Below, piece after piece: positions 42,244 through 54,271 of a DNA stretch of 64,000 nt. Source of the DNA: Taiwanofungus camphoratus (lineage: Eukaryota > Basidiomycota > Agaricomycetes > Polyporales > Taiwanofungaceae); contig CP021224.1 in the NCBI GenBank assembly GCA_003999685.1, positions 1,860,001 through 1,924,000 of the forward strand. Direction: 5' to 3'. Within the stretch, counting starts at the first letter, position 1; each line of letters starts with the position of its first letter. The notes beneath the pieces were generated by a model. That model was given only the letters and a program-made list of their open reading frames with translations. It searched no databases and had not been told where the DNA came from. Both the position numbers and the translations under genes were made by a program.

Positions 42244-44482
42244 TTATTGAAGGTCGCCTCCAGCCTTTAGAAGTAGCTCGTCTTCGCTTTCACCGTCGGA
42301 TAGCGCTACTAGAGGTTCGTGCTCAATTTTCATCATGATTGTTGGCCAGCCCTCGTGACGCCGCCTGTGCGTACGTGCTGGAGATGTCAACGTCGACTTC
42401 CCAGAAGGAGCAGATGCAACTGCAGGAAAGCGAGTAGAACCTATACCAGGTGCAGAAGTAGAGACGGTGAATTTAGAGGGGGTGATGGTGCCCGAGCGTG
42501 TACGACGCTTGCTCCCTACTCCTGTTGACTTGATACTGGTACCTACTCCACCCTCCGTCGAGACAGTTGCGATGCTGTTGGAATCGACTGTGCCGTCAAG
42601 TGATACCGACGGATGCATGAAGTCCGATGCACGAATCGTGTCTCCTCGCTTACGCCTGTGCATCTGCCCCTTGCCTCGCGCAGCCTGTGGCGCGGGGAAG
42701 GGTTGTTGTGAGTGCGGGATCGCGCTTGGTAGCAGAGCAACACCGGAATCATGAGCGATATCTTGGGCCGCTGATCCAGAGGCAGAGATCCACTTTTCGT
42801 CTTCTGTAAAGTGAGACGCCCGGGATCAGTCAACAAATCACTGAGATCCACTCTTGTTGACGAGGGTTGTCACTGCAGATGAATTTGCCTTCAAAGTACA
42901 CAGGAGACGTACCGTCTAGTCCGAGCACAGAGAAGAGGTCCCGTAGTTCATCGCTGTCGGAACCCGGACTCCTGCGATGTTCTGGGGCGGAGGCTGCAAT
43001 TTGCGGAGATCCAGATGCAAACACAGATTCGAGAGCAGGCACGGAGACAGAGGTAGGGCGGAATGAAAGACTAGTAGAAGCAGTCAGAGGTACAGCAGGG
43101 GGTAAGGTCGAAGTCAGTCCAAGCGAAGGGGAGGTTGCCGAGATCACGGAAGAAAGTCCGTCTAGATACACACGCTGGTTGAATAAGACTTGACCATATG
43201 CGCCATTGTTTGGAAAATCAATATCAGCACCAGACGCAGAAGTAGAAGAGTCCTGCACAGAAGAGAAGAGGCCAACACCGGCAATGTGGTTAATAGTGCG
43301 GCTTCGCCTGCGAGGGGGACGGCGGCCAATAAAAATGGAAGGAGTGATAGTACTGGGACGAGCCGAGTCCTTCATATTAGCATAGATGTCTGATTCAAAC
43401 GCCCCCGGCCGAGCCTGCGGGTTTGACAAGTCCGCTCGTGTGGCATCCGCATGCAGACAAACCTGGTCGAGTGGTAAGGCACCAGTAGTTGCACGACGCT
43501 TGCGCGGAGGTGTAGAAACCTCATTAGGAACGTCAAAGTAGAAGGATGGATGATCAGTATCTACATCGATCCGCGAGGCGAACTGGGAGGAGGTTAGCGC
43601 CGTAGGAGGAACCAGCCATGGCTCAAAGGAGTTATCGGTCGAGGGCATGATGGGGATAGATCCCGTACGAATATGCATATTGAGATTGGATTTAGACTTG
43701 CGATTAGAGCCAAGCGGGAGCTGCATTTGAGTAGCACACGGGTTTGAGATAGCAGGAGACAGTAACGACGAAACACGTTGATCATTATCTAGAACAGTGG
43801 TCATACAGCTGGTTTGGGTCAGAGTAGCAGGATTAAAAGCAGCAGAGAGAGTGCGAGACTTGGTATGGAAAGGAGGCCGCTTATTGCTCTTTGCATGACT
43901 TTTCACAGTGCCTTTTGGTGAAGGTGCGCAAGAAGATGGGCGACTGTGGAATGGTGAGGCGAGGCCACGGGAACTGTTCTCCTTGAGATTGCCAGAGCTT
44001 GTACACGAGACTATGCGCTTAGCAACAGGAAGAGGAGAAAATTCAGGTTCTTCGGAACTTGCAAGCTGAGTATTTGAGGTTGAGGGCCTAAGTGGATCTA
44101 AGGGAGCTAGGGCACGAGGAGTATGAAATCTTGCTTCATTAATATCCTGCGTTTGTAATGGACCAGGATGAATGGAAGCATCGCCTATGGGACTACTGGA
44201 CGGTATATCAAAATCAGGCTGGGAGACGGTCCTAGGCTTCTTTGCTAGTCGTTGGACTGCATCCTCCATATCAAGGGCTACATTAGACTCAGCCAAAGGT
44301 GAAACGCGAGTCACCTCGCGAGAGCGCTTCTTCATTCTATGCACCATCTCTGAGAGTGACACATCCTCCAAGGGCTGAAGAGGAGAGGACTGCAGTTTAT
44401 CGACCTGGTTATTGGTTCTGGTTCGACTTCGTCTGTGTGAGTACGTTGTAAGTGGCTTCCGGGATTGACTCGGACGGGCCAT
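42244..44482 (-). CDS. Large Ser/Pro-rich protein of unknown function
   Basis: Two exons (44482-42913 and 42803-42244) joined by a 109-nt GT-AG intron give about 709 aa. The joined frame reads FSVLGLD-EDEKWISASG. The protein is mostly low complexity, rich in Ser, Thr, Pro and Arg. It has basic clusters (RRPPRRRSRT, RRRHEG, KKRSREV) that look like nuclear-localisation signals and an acidic C-terminus (DGESEDELLLKAGGD). No domain is recognised. The conserved-looking parts are RDLFSVLGLDEDEKW and the C-terminal half of exon 2. It could be a nuclear or cell-cycle regulated protein, but I have no direct evidence for a role. It shares a 248-bp divergent upstream region with the gene at 44731. Confidence 0.6.
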
Positions 44483-44730
44483 GGTGTTGTAGACTACTCG
44501 TGAAAAGGCGGGACCGATGATGCTGAAGATCAGTTACATATGTACCCACTAGATCACATGACCAGCCGAACCACGTCATTTGGCGCGACCCAGGCGACCC
44601 GGATTTGGAGCGATTCAACACAACTTCAAAGCTTCATCATATGCTATTCTCTTGATTCACTGAAACTCGCTTCATTGCGTGAAAACGCGCAGGACCACGA
44701 AAATCTACATTATACCAGGTGTGCACCAAT
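44483..44730. promoter_or_regulatory. Divergent promoter region
   Basis: 248 bp between two divergent start codons (44482 minus, 44731 plus). No motif is assigned. Confidence 0.45.
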
Positions 44731-47670
44731 ATGGTCGTCACTAGGAGGGCCCCTGCGCCTCCTGTGCCTACGTCGCGTACCAGTTCATCGCAACGTGTGC
44801 CCCAAACGAAGGGAAACGCACCACAGGGTCTGTCCAATGTACCCGACATCTCCAGTCCTCTTGCGAATGGTACTGGAGCGGACTCTGAACAAAGAGCAGT
44901 TGGCACCAAAGAGGATGACACGGTAAGTAATTCTCGCTCGTGCGCAACAGTCACTCTAGACGCGCTTGCTCTGCATCTTTCAGGACAACTCTCCTTCGAA
45001 AAAGGGATCGAAATCAAGGTTGAAATCAAAACACAAAAAAAACGGAAAGGCAAGTCCGCGCTCCAAATCCTGGCGTTCTCATTATCATACCCCAATTTAT
45101 GCAGAAAACATCGACAAGCACGAGCATGATCGACCTGTTGTCGCGGATATTCCTGCTCTGGTTTACGATCTACACGCTGTCGGTGTGCCCCCAAGACGTT
45201 TATCTGCAATCGCCCGTGTGCCGCGGGCTGTCCGAGTACCGGCGGTTGGTGATCGAGCCATATATGGTGCCGCCGGTGCGCGCGACACTGGAGCATCCTT
45301 CAATAGCGCCGTATATCGAGAAGGCACGGCCGTACGCAGAGCGGGCGATGCGGACGGCAGGTCCGCTGGTGCAGTGGTCGCGCGACGAGTGGAAGTGGCG
45401 GGTGGTGCCACTGTGGCAGAGGCACGCGGTGCCGCAATTGCAGCGACTGGCGGGCGCGCTGGCGCCGTACCGTACGCGGCTGGCGGGAGAGTACGCGCGG
45501 CGCGTGGGCCCATACGTGCGGCAGGTGAGCCCGCATGCGCGGCGTGCTGCGGATACGCTGGCGCAGTGGCAGCGGCGGGCACGACCGTACGTCGTACGCG
45601 CGGCACACCGGACGTACGACGGCTACCAGTGGGCCGCACCGTATGCGCACGCGGCGTGGGAGCGGGTGATGCTGCTCGCGGCGCGGCTCGTTGCGATACT
45701 GGGGGCGCAGCGGCGACAGTTCGTTGACCCGCATGTACAGAAGATTTGGGAGCACGTGAAAGAGCTAAGCAGCGGTAAGCCAGCAGTTGTGGACGTGCAC
45801 GTTTCATCGCCTTTCATCTCCGCGCCGACGCATACCCCGGAGGCTAAATCACTTGCTATTGAACCACTTGATCCGACAGCCAGACCGATCATTCCGGAAA
45901 ATGTGGCAAATACGGAGGGACTTGCCTTCATTACTGAAGCCGCATCTCCCATCTCGTCGTCAGTTGGGCCTGCTGAGCCGATGATCCAATCCCTGGTGTC
46001 GGATGTGAGTACATCTATCCGCGATAGTGCTGCCTCGACCTCCGCAGCATCGTTACTTGTTTCTGCTGTGTCATCTAAACTTTCGCCCCTGGCTGAGGCA
46101 GCGATGTCCCATGTGTCCTCTGCTACGTCCGCGCCCTCCGCATCAGTGGATGAAACCTTGTCAATCCCGTCGCTGGCGTCATCTACCGCCACCGATCAGG
46201 CGGTCCTGTCTGCCAGTCCGAGAGGCGCTACCTCCGGTGTACTCTCACACGCATCCGAGGCCGCCGTGCCATCTGCCAAGTCGGCGGCATCTGTCTTGTC
46301 AAAGGGCGTGTCTTCCGTTGCAGATCAGGCAGCGTCGTCCGTGACATCGAGCGTCACGCCGTCGAGTGCCGTGCAATCACAGGCGGAGGACACGGACCTC
46401 GATCTTGACGCCTTCTACGCAGAGCTCGGCCTGGACGATGAGACCATTCTCGATGCCAGCGTGCGGCCTGCCGAGCCCTCGCCGGTGCAGACAGAGTCCG
46501 AGGAGGAGCGGGCCGAGCGGCAGCGTGCCCGCGCAGACGATATGGCCAAGCGACGTATTGATGTCGAGGCTCGTCACACACAGTGGGAGCAACAGCTTGC
46601 AACGCAGATAAAAATCAACCAGAAGGCGCTCCGCAAAGCCCTCGTGGCGCTCCGCAAGGCCGCCGCAGCCGAACTGAAGGAGTCGCGCGACATTCGCGCA
46701 GAGGTGGAGAGCCTCGTGGAAGAGGCTGAGAAGTACTTGCGTGGAGCGGAAAAGTACTTTGTAACGCTCGAGAAGGAGGGAAGGAGAGAAGAAGAAAAGA
46801 AGGCGGTATGGGAGAAGGTGATCGCCAAGGTCGACCAGAAGTTCGCGGAGCGATTAAGCCAGACTGAGGCGCTTGTGAACGGGTGGTACGTGCAAGTGCT
46901 CGATAAGGAATTGATGGAGGTCTGTTCACTTCTTTGTTCCTTGCTTTCATTCTGGATTAAGACCTTACCAACCACTGAATAGGTCCAGAAGGTTGTCGAT
47001 GAAGTGAAGGACATTGCCGACAGAGGACAAACAGATATTGGTCTGGACTATGCCTATCTGGACGATGTCACGTATTGGGACTGGCAGCGATACCACGATC
47101 TCGTTCGGAGTGAGTGTTGATTTGGTTTCTCTAACGGGACCGTAACTGAAGTTCACACAAATCTTCTTTTTCGTAGCAAGCGATAACTTTACCAGACTTG
47201 CACACTCGATACAGGATGGGTCTCACCCTTCACCTCTCATCAATCCGGTCCTAGCTCAAATTGATGACCTTCAGGCCGAGGTGCAAGATATCGTTGTTGG
47301 CTTTGAGACGCGCCTACGGCGAATCAAGCGCAACGGAGAACGCGCATTCGGCGGCGGCAACCAAGATGTCGATGCCGAACAGGAGGAGTCAGCGGAAGAA
47401 TCTGTCTCAATTCTTCCGATAAACGATGAGGACATGTCCCAGTCCCCCTCAGATACGTATGTACCTCCCGTCGTAGTCGGTCGGAGCAAAGAAGAGGTCA
47501 TGGATGCGCTCAATCGCGTGGCGGAGCCGGATGGCCTAGCGACATCGTCTCCTCATGAGATTGAAGAACCCCAGGACCCAGACTCTGTCGTACGCGATCT
47601 CGTTGAGGAATCCGATTCTCTGTCCCAAAGTGATCTGCACTCACAGTCGATCACTCATGAAGAATTATGA
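44731..47670 (+). CDS. Single-pass membrane protein with long coiled coil, unknown function
   Basis: Exons 44731-44922, 44984-45049, 45105-46919, 46983-47109 and 47177-47670 give about 897 aa. A basic N-terminus (KKGSKSRLKSKHKKNGK) is followed by a hydrophobic segment (LLSRIFLLWFTIYTLSV), probably an ER or nuclear membrane anchor. Next come Arg/Ala/Tyr-rich repeats (RPYAERAMRT, RVGPYVRQVSPHARRAAD), a Ser-rich linker, and a coiled coil at about residues 480-640 (EEERAERQRARADDMAKRR; KALRKALVALRKAAAAELKE). The conserved-looking tail (DVTYWDWQRYHDLVR) has an acidic end. Intron 2 begins GC (AAG|GCAAGT). The segment 45160-45770 has high GC and CG-rich codon use unlike the rest, so other frames are also open there. 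I do not recognise the family with certainty. Confidence 0.62.
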
Positions 47671-48586
47671 TCGTTGGCTGGTCATTGTCTTAATTATGCT
47701 ATGCCCTATCTCCTTATCTTTTTTTGTATTCATTATCTCATTGCCTTCGCTCGCCGGATGATGATGGTTGCACGCGCTCATGATGTCTTTTACGGGCTCA
47801 AGAAATCAAATCGAATTTTCAGACTGAGATGCTCCCGGTGAAACAGTCGCGGAACTTCTCCAGCAGCCATTTCGCATATGATTGTATCTTCCAATCTAGC
47901 CACCTTTTTGTGTCTAATGAGTACGCACATTCTCCATCTCCAAGTTCCTTGCATGTATAATGACATGTATCCTGTCTCCTGGTGTCGGTGTAAAACTGAA
48001 TGAAAAATTCATAAGATAAGCTAAAGTTCACAATGCCGAACTTCTGAAAACTTGTGAACCATGGTTACCAACCAGGACGCCATGGCACAACATGTTACTC
48101 ATCAATACGTACGGAGGAACATTATACACACGTCCGGGTATCAATACGGTAAGTGATCAGGACCTGAATAGCATCAAGGGACATCTGTTCGGATCCGATG
48201 TGCGGACAGCAAAGAACATACGGCCGCTCCACAGCCCGTGCTGTCATGTATAGTAGCCCTCTTCGCAGGCATGCTAAGGTGCTCACGGCATAGTCAAAAA
48301 TGATAAGTTCTTTCCAAGATGTGTTGGCCTGACTCCTCCACGTAAGCGATCTCATGCTTGGAAGTCACAAAAACAATGTCATGCTTTTTCAGGAATGTAA
48401 AGGTCATATATCCCCAAGTATTTACCATCCCTACGGCTGGGCACTCTGGCAGTTGGAGCCAACTAGGTGTTTCGTCTGCCACGAATGTCAGTAATGATTG
48501 TAACTACAAGAATCAGATAATTATAAACGGAACGCGTATAAGAAACAGAAGACCCGATTATGACAATGGACAATAGGCACTTGTCT
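47671..48586. other. Convergent intergenic region, about 900 bp, no gene supported
   Basis: It lies between two converging genes. Short minus-strand frames (47819-48031, 48122-48482) have no recognisable motif and no splice chain I could build. It is probably untranslated regions plus spacer. Confidence 0.4.
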
Positions 48587-49675
48587 TCACTCCTCCATTT
48601 CATCTTCCAAGGTCCTCCAGCGAAGATTTTTCTCGTAGAAATCTAGCATCTAGCAATTGAGGTGAGTATCAGACCAAGGAAGTAGTATCAAACATATACC
48701 TTCTTAGGCATTTTGTCCTTGCAGATTTTGGTATCTTCTCTGCCACGACCCTTGCCGCCCTTTCTGCACAAGGCTTGTGAAAAAGCTGGTTCTGTGAGTA
48801 GATAGCTTGGCACTTACAATGTGAAATAGACTATGAGTCGACCGTCTAAAGTCCGCTCGACGGTGTCAATTGTATCCACAACGTGTTCCCAAGTAGCGGA
48901 AGACATCCAAGGCTTCATTGATTTGAAGCTTTCCTCTTCACCTTCATCCTCGTCCATGGGTTCCGGCGAAGCCTTCGCCTTCTGGGTCACACTTTTCCGG
49001 GGCTTTTTCTTCTCTCTAGCTTCATCTTCGTTGTTGTCCTCGTCTTCTTGTTCCTCGGATGGTGATTTAACTTTCGGCAGTCTACCACGCTTTTTTGGGC
49101 GAGGCTCTTCCACCTCGGAGCTCTCACCTCGCGCGGTCGAAGACTTACGTCCTTTGGTCACAGATGGCTTTGGTCCTGGACCAATTGACTTACGCCCGCC
49201 TTTCTTCTCCTTTTTATTCTTTCGCCAATATTCTTCAATCAAAACAGCAGCATTCCTGATCCGTAGGTCATGAGGCCTGTTAGCAGTATGAATTGGAACC
49301 GACATACCCGGCGTCTTGTTCATCGACCCAGCTATTCTGATCATCACCGTATCCCTTCCACTTCACAAGATAGCCAATTCTGCCCTAGATATGACCAAGT
49401 TGAATAATCTACATGCATAGTCATGGAGAGCAGAACGGTCGACAAACCTCAGGGAAAGTACCCAGTTTTGCGTCCAAGATTGCCTCGATTTCGTACTCTT
49501 CTGAGCCGGGTTCAGAACCTTCACCATTCTCCTCCTCTTCCTCCCCATCTTCGTCTTCGGTGGGTTCTTTGTCGTTAGACGTTCGCGAAACACTGACGGT
49601 TTGCTTCTTGGCCGACCGTGCTACCTGTCTCTCGCTCTCGCTGTCAGACACATCAACGGTGATTGGCTTGGCCAT
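48587..49675 (-). CDS. Heterochromatin protein 1 (chromodomain and chromoshadow domain)
   Basis: Exons 49675-49448, 49384-49308, 49255-48818, 48763-48700 and 48649-48587 give about 289 aa. There is an acidic N-terminus, then the chromodomain EEYEIEAILDAKLG | RIGYLVKWKGYGDDQNSWVD with the aromatic cage residues expected of HP1 (Tyr in EYEIE, Trp in VKWKGY, Trp/aromatic in NSW). A basic hinge follows (KKRGRLPKVK, KKKPRKSV), then the chromoshadow domain WEHVVDTIDTVERTLDGRLI, YFTLKGG, MLDFYEKNLRW. HP1 binds H3K9-methylated nucleosomes through the chromodomain and dimerises through the shadow domain. The organism therefore has the machinery to silence the transposon block nearby. Splitting of the shadow domain by two introns explains why it is easily missed. 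Confidence 0.9.
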
Positions 49676-49996
49676 GTTTTGTAACGCGGTTGGGTTTGTG
49701 GCGGAACACGACGTTGACAAGTAGATGTGCGGTGTTGGCCGTCTAAGAGCAAGACACCGTGTGAATCGACGCGTCGGTTTATCACCATTGGGCACCGCGC
49801 GCCACGCCGGAATGCGGTGGCTGCAAACATGAAGGTTTGATTCAATTGAAAATTACAACCCATTATACACCGCCCGAACATTACGTCCTAGCGTCGGGCG
49901 TAAAGGTTACAATACATAAGTTGGTACTATTGTCACGCAGTAAGTCCAACAAGAAATCGGCACAGAATATTGATAAATCGAGAATGTCTGGCTCTT
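49676..49996. other. Spacer between RBM8A stop and HP1 start
   Basis: About 320 bp holding the HP1 upstream region and the RBM8A 3' flank (both genes on the minus strand). No other feature is seen. Confidence 0.4.
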
Positions 49997-50750
49997 TTAA
50001 TCCCTGTCTCGCCGACGAGATGGGCTTGCACTCCGCCCTCGACCCTCTCTCCCGCGACCTTTTTTAGGCCCTGACGGTGGGGGCCTCACAAACGCATAGT
50101 CACACTGCAATGTTTGTTCGAGCAAAGTCGTTCCTGCAGCGCCATCGATGGCGGCCTGCGCTTCCGCCATTGTCTCATACTCGACCAACGCGTAACCCTG
50201 CCAGTCAAAAGAGAAAATATGATCAGCAACTCATATCCCCATGATATCACACAGATGCATCATCGCTCACCTTGACGTAACCAGTCCTCCTGTCGAGATT
50301 TAGGTGGAGGTTTTTAATCTCTCCATACTCTGCAAACTTGTCCATCACATCCTCCTCAGTCGCTTCCTCGTGCACGTTAGTGACCAACACAATCCAACCT
50401 TCTACAGCTGTAATTAAGCGGTCAGTCTCGTCCAGGGTCGACAATTTAGAAAGTGCTTACAGCGTGCGGCTCGTGTTTCTGACGCCTGCAAAGATTCTAC
50501 CCTGTCAAATGTCTGCTCTGAGGTCACTGCGCTCTCGTTTCCTCCTGTCACCAAACAGTGATGGTGCTATGTTAGTCTTGACATGCCATTTGCAACAATA
50601 AAGACTCACCGGCAGCGCTTTGGAAGCCTCTGCCCTTCCGCCTGACAACACCGCCATTCCCACCTAAGAGGTTTCTTTCAACATGTAACTCCAACCTTTA
50701 GCAAGCAATTAAATCTCACCTTCATCAATGTTCATCTCATCGTCGGACAT
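49997..50750 (-). CDS. RBM8A / Y14, exon junction complex RNA-binding protein
   Basis: The gene starts [11 protein letters not shown] at 50750 and ends SRRRDRD at 49997. Five or six short exons code for about 170 aa, the usual Y14 size. The N-terminal stretch ([12 protein letters not shown]) and the RRM match Y14: [20 protein letters not shown] (RNP2 region), [37 protein letters not shown] (RNP1 region), [17 protein letters not shown], then the Arg/Ser tail. Y14 pairs with Mago in the exon junction complex deposited at splicing; its presence fits the intron-rich genes here. Gene symbol left empty because naming in this organism is unknown. Confidence 0.9.
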
Positions 50751-51674
50751 GATGGTCGGTGCAGTGAGAGGCCTAAGCTTCAGGTGTTTTCAGCGTCGAG
50801 TGAACAGTTCGAACGGTTCGTGACCGAGTCCCACGGCATGGGAATGCCCGAGGCTCCGGCTGTGTGACGAGTGACCGGCGACTATTCGAATTTTTGATGA
50901 AATTCCGCGTTCACAGCTTGATGCGGCGTCTCACCATGTTTCAGCTCGTCCCGATGACACGAACACAAGGCAGCGGCCAAAGACTGACATTACTGGGCCC
51001 GTCTCTTTCACTCTCGACGCTACCCGTCAGGTGCTTGACCACGCGCGAAATCGAAGACAGTTGGTCATAACTGACTAGCCACCAGATTCCTCAGATATGT
51101 CTACACGGCGACGTGATGGCACAGGTGGAAACCGAAACCAGAACAGGCGAAAAATGAATTAGGACGGAGAGCCTGACATATGTTTCCCCGTTTTGTTTCC
51201 AACGTCCACAGCTCACTCCAGGCTTATCCAAATATGAGCCCCTTGCAGAAAAGGCCCGAAACCGAATCTCGGAGATGATTATGGCAGTAGTGTCTAGCTT
51301 TGTGGCAGCGTGCTCCTCATCGCGACCAGCGAAGATATCTTTGCGCGTAAACGTTTGAAAATTCCTTTACCGGTGATCCTTGATTCGGAGGCACCATGCT
51401 TGTCATTTTCCACTTGCACAAAGCGGTCCACGTCCATTTGCACAAGCCGTTCCTGAGTTACGTACTTTGTCTTTCGCAAATCTTGATTCCCTCATAGGTT
51501 AGTCAACAGACTTCCAGGTATTTTTTCTTCACATCCACGTCACACACATGCATCATTATCTAACAACACAATGTTAGAGATGCGGAGTTTTCCGCAGTGG
51601 CATAAACCAAGTCCTTATAATGCAGCAATTTTTGCGGCTCCTTCAGTTCAGGTCCATCGCTCATCGTCATCGGC
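50751..51674. promoter_or_regulatory. Divergent intergenic region, about 920 bp
   Basis: It separates RBM8A (minus) and the MYND gene (plus). Short frames at 50864-51070 and 51294-51479 have no recognised motif. I find no supported gene. Confidence 0.4.
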
Positions 51675-52376
51675 ATGAATACCGTTAACCACCCATGCAA
51701 CGTCTGCTCCCTACCGACCTCCATGTGGTGCAGCAGGTGTCAGAATGCCTGGTATTGCACACCCGAGCACTTGCAAAGTGTACCTACTTATTTATTTGTC
51801 CTATTCTCTCTTCCAACGCTCTGATTCACAGGATTGGCCCCGTCACCGGAGAGAATGTACGCCTGTAAATGCAACACAGCAAACTATTGCTACACCACCT
51901 CCGGTACAACCACAACTTATCACTGTATCGGCCATATTGTTCGCACCGGAAGAAGGTTTGTGGACTCCTGATAGTATGCATATACCAGAGCGCTCAGCCA
52001 AGTCACGTTCCCAGAACGTTCTCGCGTGATCTCTGTGCAGTGCCGTCCTCAAGGCATATCGTCCCAGGGCATGTGTCCACTGCCGCTGGTACAAGAGTAT
52101 TTCAGTCAAAGTGTGCCGAGCACTATCATCTTGACCCAGGGCCTTAACGGCGAACCATTGAGGTTCCCACTTCACATCTGGTACTGTCCAACATCCTTAC
52201 AAAGAGGCACACCCGTCAACCGTGCTATACATCATATCACATCCGGCGTTGCAACAAAAGCTTGGTGTGGTCCTGTGGTGGTCCTCAAGTTCAATGGGTC
52301 GCGTCGACAGGGTTATGCTGATGCCGGATCCAATGATCTACCCGCGCTTTCAGCTTATTTTCTCGCTTACAAATAG
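51675..52376 (+). CDS. Small MYND zinc-finger protein
   Basis: Exons 51675-51779, 51832-51955 and 52015-52376 give about 195 aa. The MYND finger spans the first intron: CNVCSLPTSMWCSRCQNAWYC then DWPRHRREC, matching C-x2-C-x7-C-x2-C-x4-YC...H-x3-C. The rest (TVSAILFAPEEE, VQCRPQG, PLRFPLHIWYCP) resembles the orphan region shared by a large family of Agaricomycete MYND proteins of unknown function. The finger probably mediates protein contacts; no SET domain is present. Confidence 0.8.
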
Positions 52377-52916
52377 TCGAAGTGGGTTACTATCGACTTC
52401 ATGTCCCAGCTTCTATTAACAAGTGTACACAGCATCTCCGATTACCAAAAGTGCGTCTGCACAAAGCGCAACACGACAACATAATATCCCACAGTATACC
52501 GTTATGTAGATCGTGTGGCTCAGTATATCCACTTGATTATCTTATATTGTAAATATGAACTTCCCATTTGCCAGCAGACACTGACATCGGACCCTTGCAT
52601 CATGTACATATTGTTTCGACTCTATCATTTTATTCATTTGTCGTTATGGAGGTCTGCGGCCAAACAGGTGATGTGATGGGATAGCAGCTCCGTATTTTTA
52701 ATCCTCTCGACACGAAACATTAGTACATAATCCGAACTCGGTTCCCCCACGGAGCGCCCGTTGAAGGTGGATCCCTTCAAATATTATGTAAGCCCGCCGT
52801 ACATTATTGTAAAGTGCTTATAATGAAATTAGGTACTGCACATGAATAATAAAAGGAGCACCGGCGAGCTCCGAAAGCTTTCTTTCACAGTCGAATTCCT
52901 CAAGGCTTAGATCAAC
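52377..52916. other. Intergenic, about 540 bp, nothing recognised
   Basis: 3' flank of the MYND gene and upstream region of RRP4. AT-rich, with no coding motif. Confidence 0.4.
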
Positions 52917-54212
52917 ATGATTGCCTTTGCATCGTTCTCCGTATCTTTGCATGACAACGAATTGAATTATGGAGCGTCGACACACCATCCAGATGTCGAG
53001 GACGACTTCGATATGGATGAGCAGGATGATGAGTTCGCGGATGTTGGTCGTAAGTCGACCTGCCCGGGTGAACCGCTTACCTCTTCGCAGGCCTTTATGC
53101 GGTAGGTTTGCTGAAGTGTTTTGGGGAGCTAGGTCACTCACTTAGATCGGTGGGATGCAGTGGACATGGGACGTATGTAGAAAACGAGGAAGTAATCGCC
53201 TCCGTTGCAGGAACGATAGAACGCGTAAATAAATTAGTTTCAGTACGTGCTGTGAAGACGAGGTAAGCATTGTTGTTGTTGTAGCTTGTCATATTAACGA
53301 GTTGTTGCAGGTATAATCCAGAAGTAGGTGATTTAGTAGTAGGACGAATCACCGAGGTACGGACTATTGCAGCAATACAATGGACTTGCTCATCGTTCAT
53401 TCAGGTTCAACCGCGTCGTTGGAAAGTAGATGCCAATTCAAGGCAAGACGCCGTCCTTATGCTTTCGTCTGTCAATCTGCCAGGGGGGGTACAGGTTAGT
53501 CGATTGAAGTAACCATATGGCGGATCGTATCAGTTACTGATGATCTTCGTAAGCGCCGGAAATTAGAAAGTGACGAGCTCCAGATGCGCACTTTCTTTGA
53601 GGAGGGTGATCTGTTAGTTGCCGAAGTCCAGGCTTTCTTCGCTGACGGCGCAATGTCTTTGCATACGCGTTCACTCAAATACGGCAAGGTGAGCACATGT
53701 TTACACCTCTGCCTCCATATATGCATCACGGTATCACCTAATAGTATATTATCACATCAGCTGCGGAATGGTCAGTTGGTGATTGTACCACCAGTCCTCA
53801 TACGGCGATTGAAGTCACATTTCCTCTCCCTACCCTGTGGAATTGATTTGATCCTTGGACTCAATGGGTACATCTGGGTTAGCAAGCACATGAGTCAAAG
53901 TGCTCAAGAGGGCGATGGAGCGTTCGATGCCGAGGCGGTATATTCAAACCGCAATGACGTGAGTATATTGTACCCTTGTTCAGAAATAATAGGCTAACAT
54001 GTGTTCGTGAGGATATCGACGTCGCGACTCGAGTTGCTATCGCCCGTGTGAGCAATATCATCCGAACCTTGGCCGCACATTTTGTGCCGCTAACAGATGC
54101 ACTGCTATTGGAAGCGTATGAATGGGCTGTAGAACAAGATAGTGACATAAAAGATATGCTACATGAAGATGTCGGCGAGGCCCTAGTAACCAGTATCACT
54201 CATTGCAATTGA
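52917..54212 (+). CDS. RRP4: Exosome complex subunit RRP4 (EXOSC2)
   Basis: Exon chain from ATG 52917 to the stop at 54212. Motifs: [18 protein letters not shown] (N-terminal domain), [19 protein letters not shown] and [11 protein letters not shown] (S1 domain), [17 protein letters not shown] and [11 protein letters not shown], then the KH region [16 protein letters not shown]. The order N-terminal domain, S1, KH is that of RRP4, a cap subunit of the RNA exosome that helps guide RNA to the catalytic core. Introns include the ones at 53102-53160, 53263-53310 and about 53500-53550. Acidic insertions near the N-terminus ([14 protein letters not shown]) look lineage-specific. The gene is convergent with APC13, about 60 bp away. 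Confidence 0.9.
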
Positions 54213-54271
54213 TACACACATACTATGTATACATAGCCTGAGACCTCAAACAGACAAGTGTATGGTTCACT

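Noticed and set aside
44966-45807. Overlapping long frames on both strands (Arg/Ala/Pro-rich)
   Set aside because: They are shadows of the CG-rich Arg/Ala repeat region of the gene at 44731-47670; only that frame continues through splice sites into the coiled coil.
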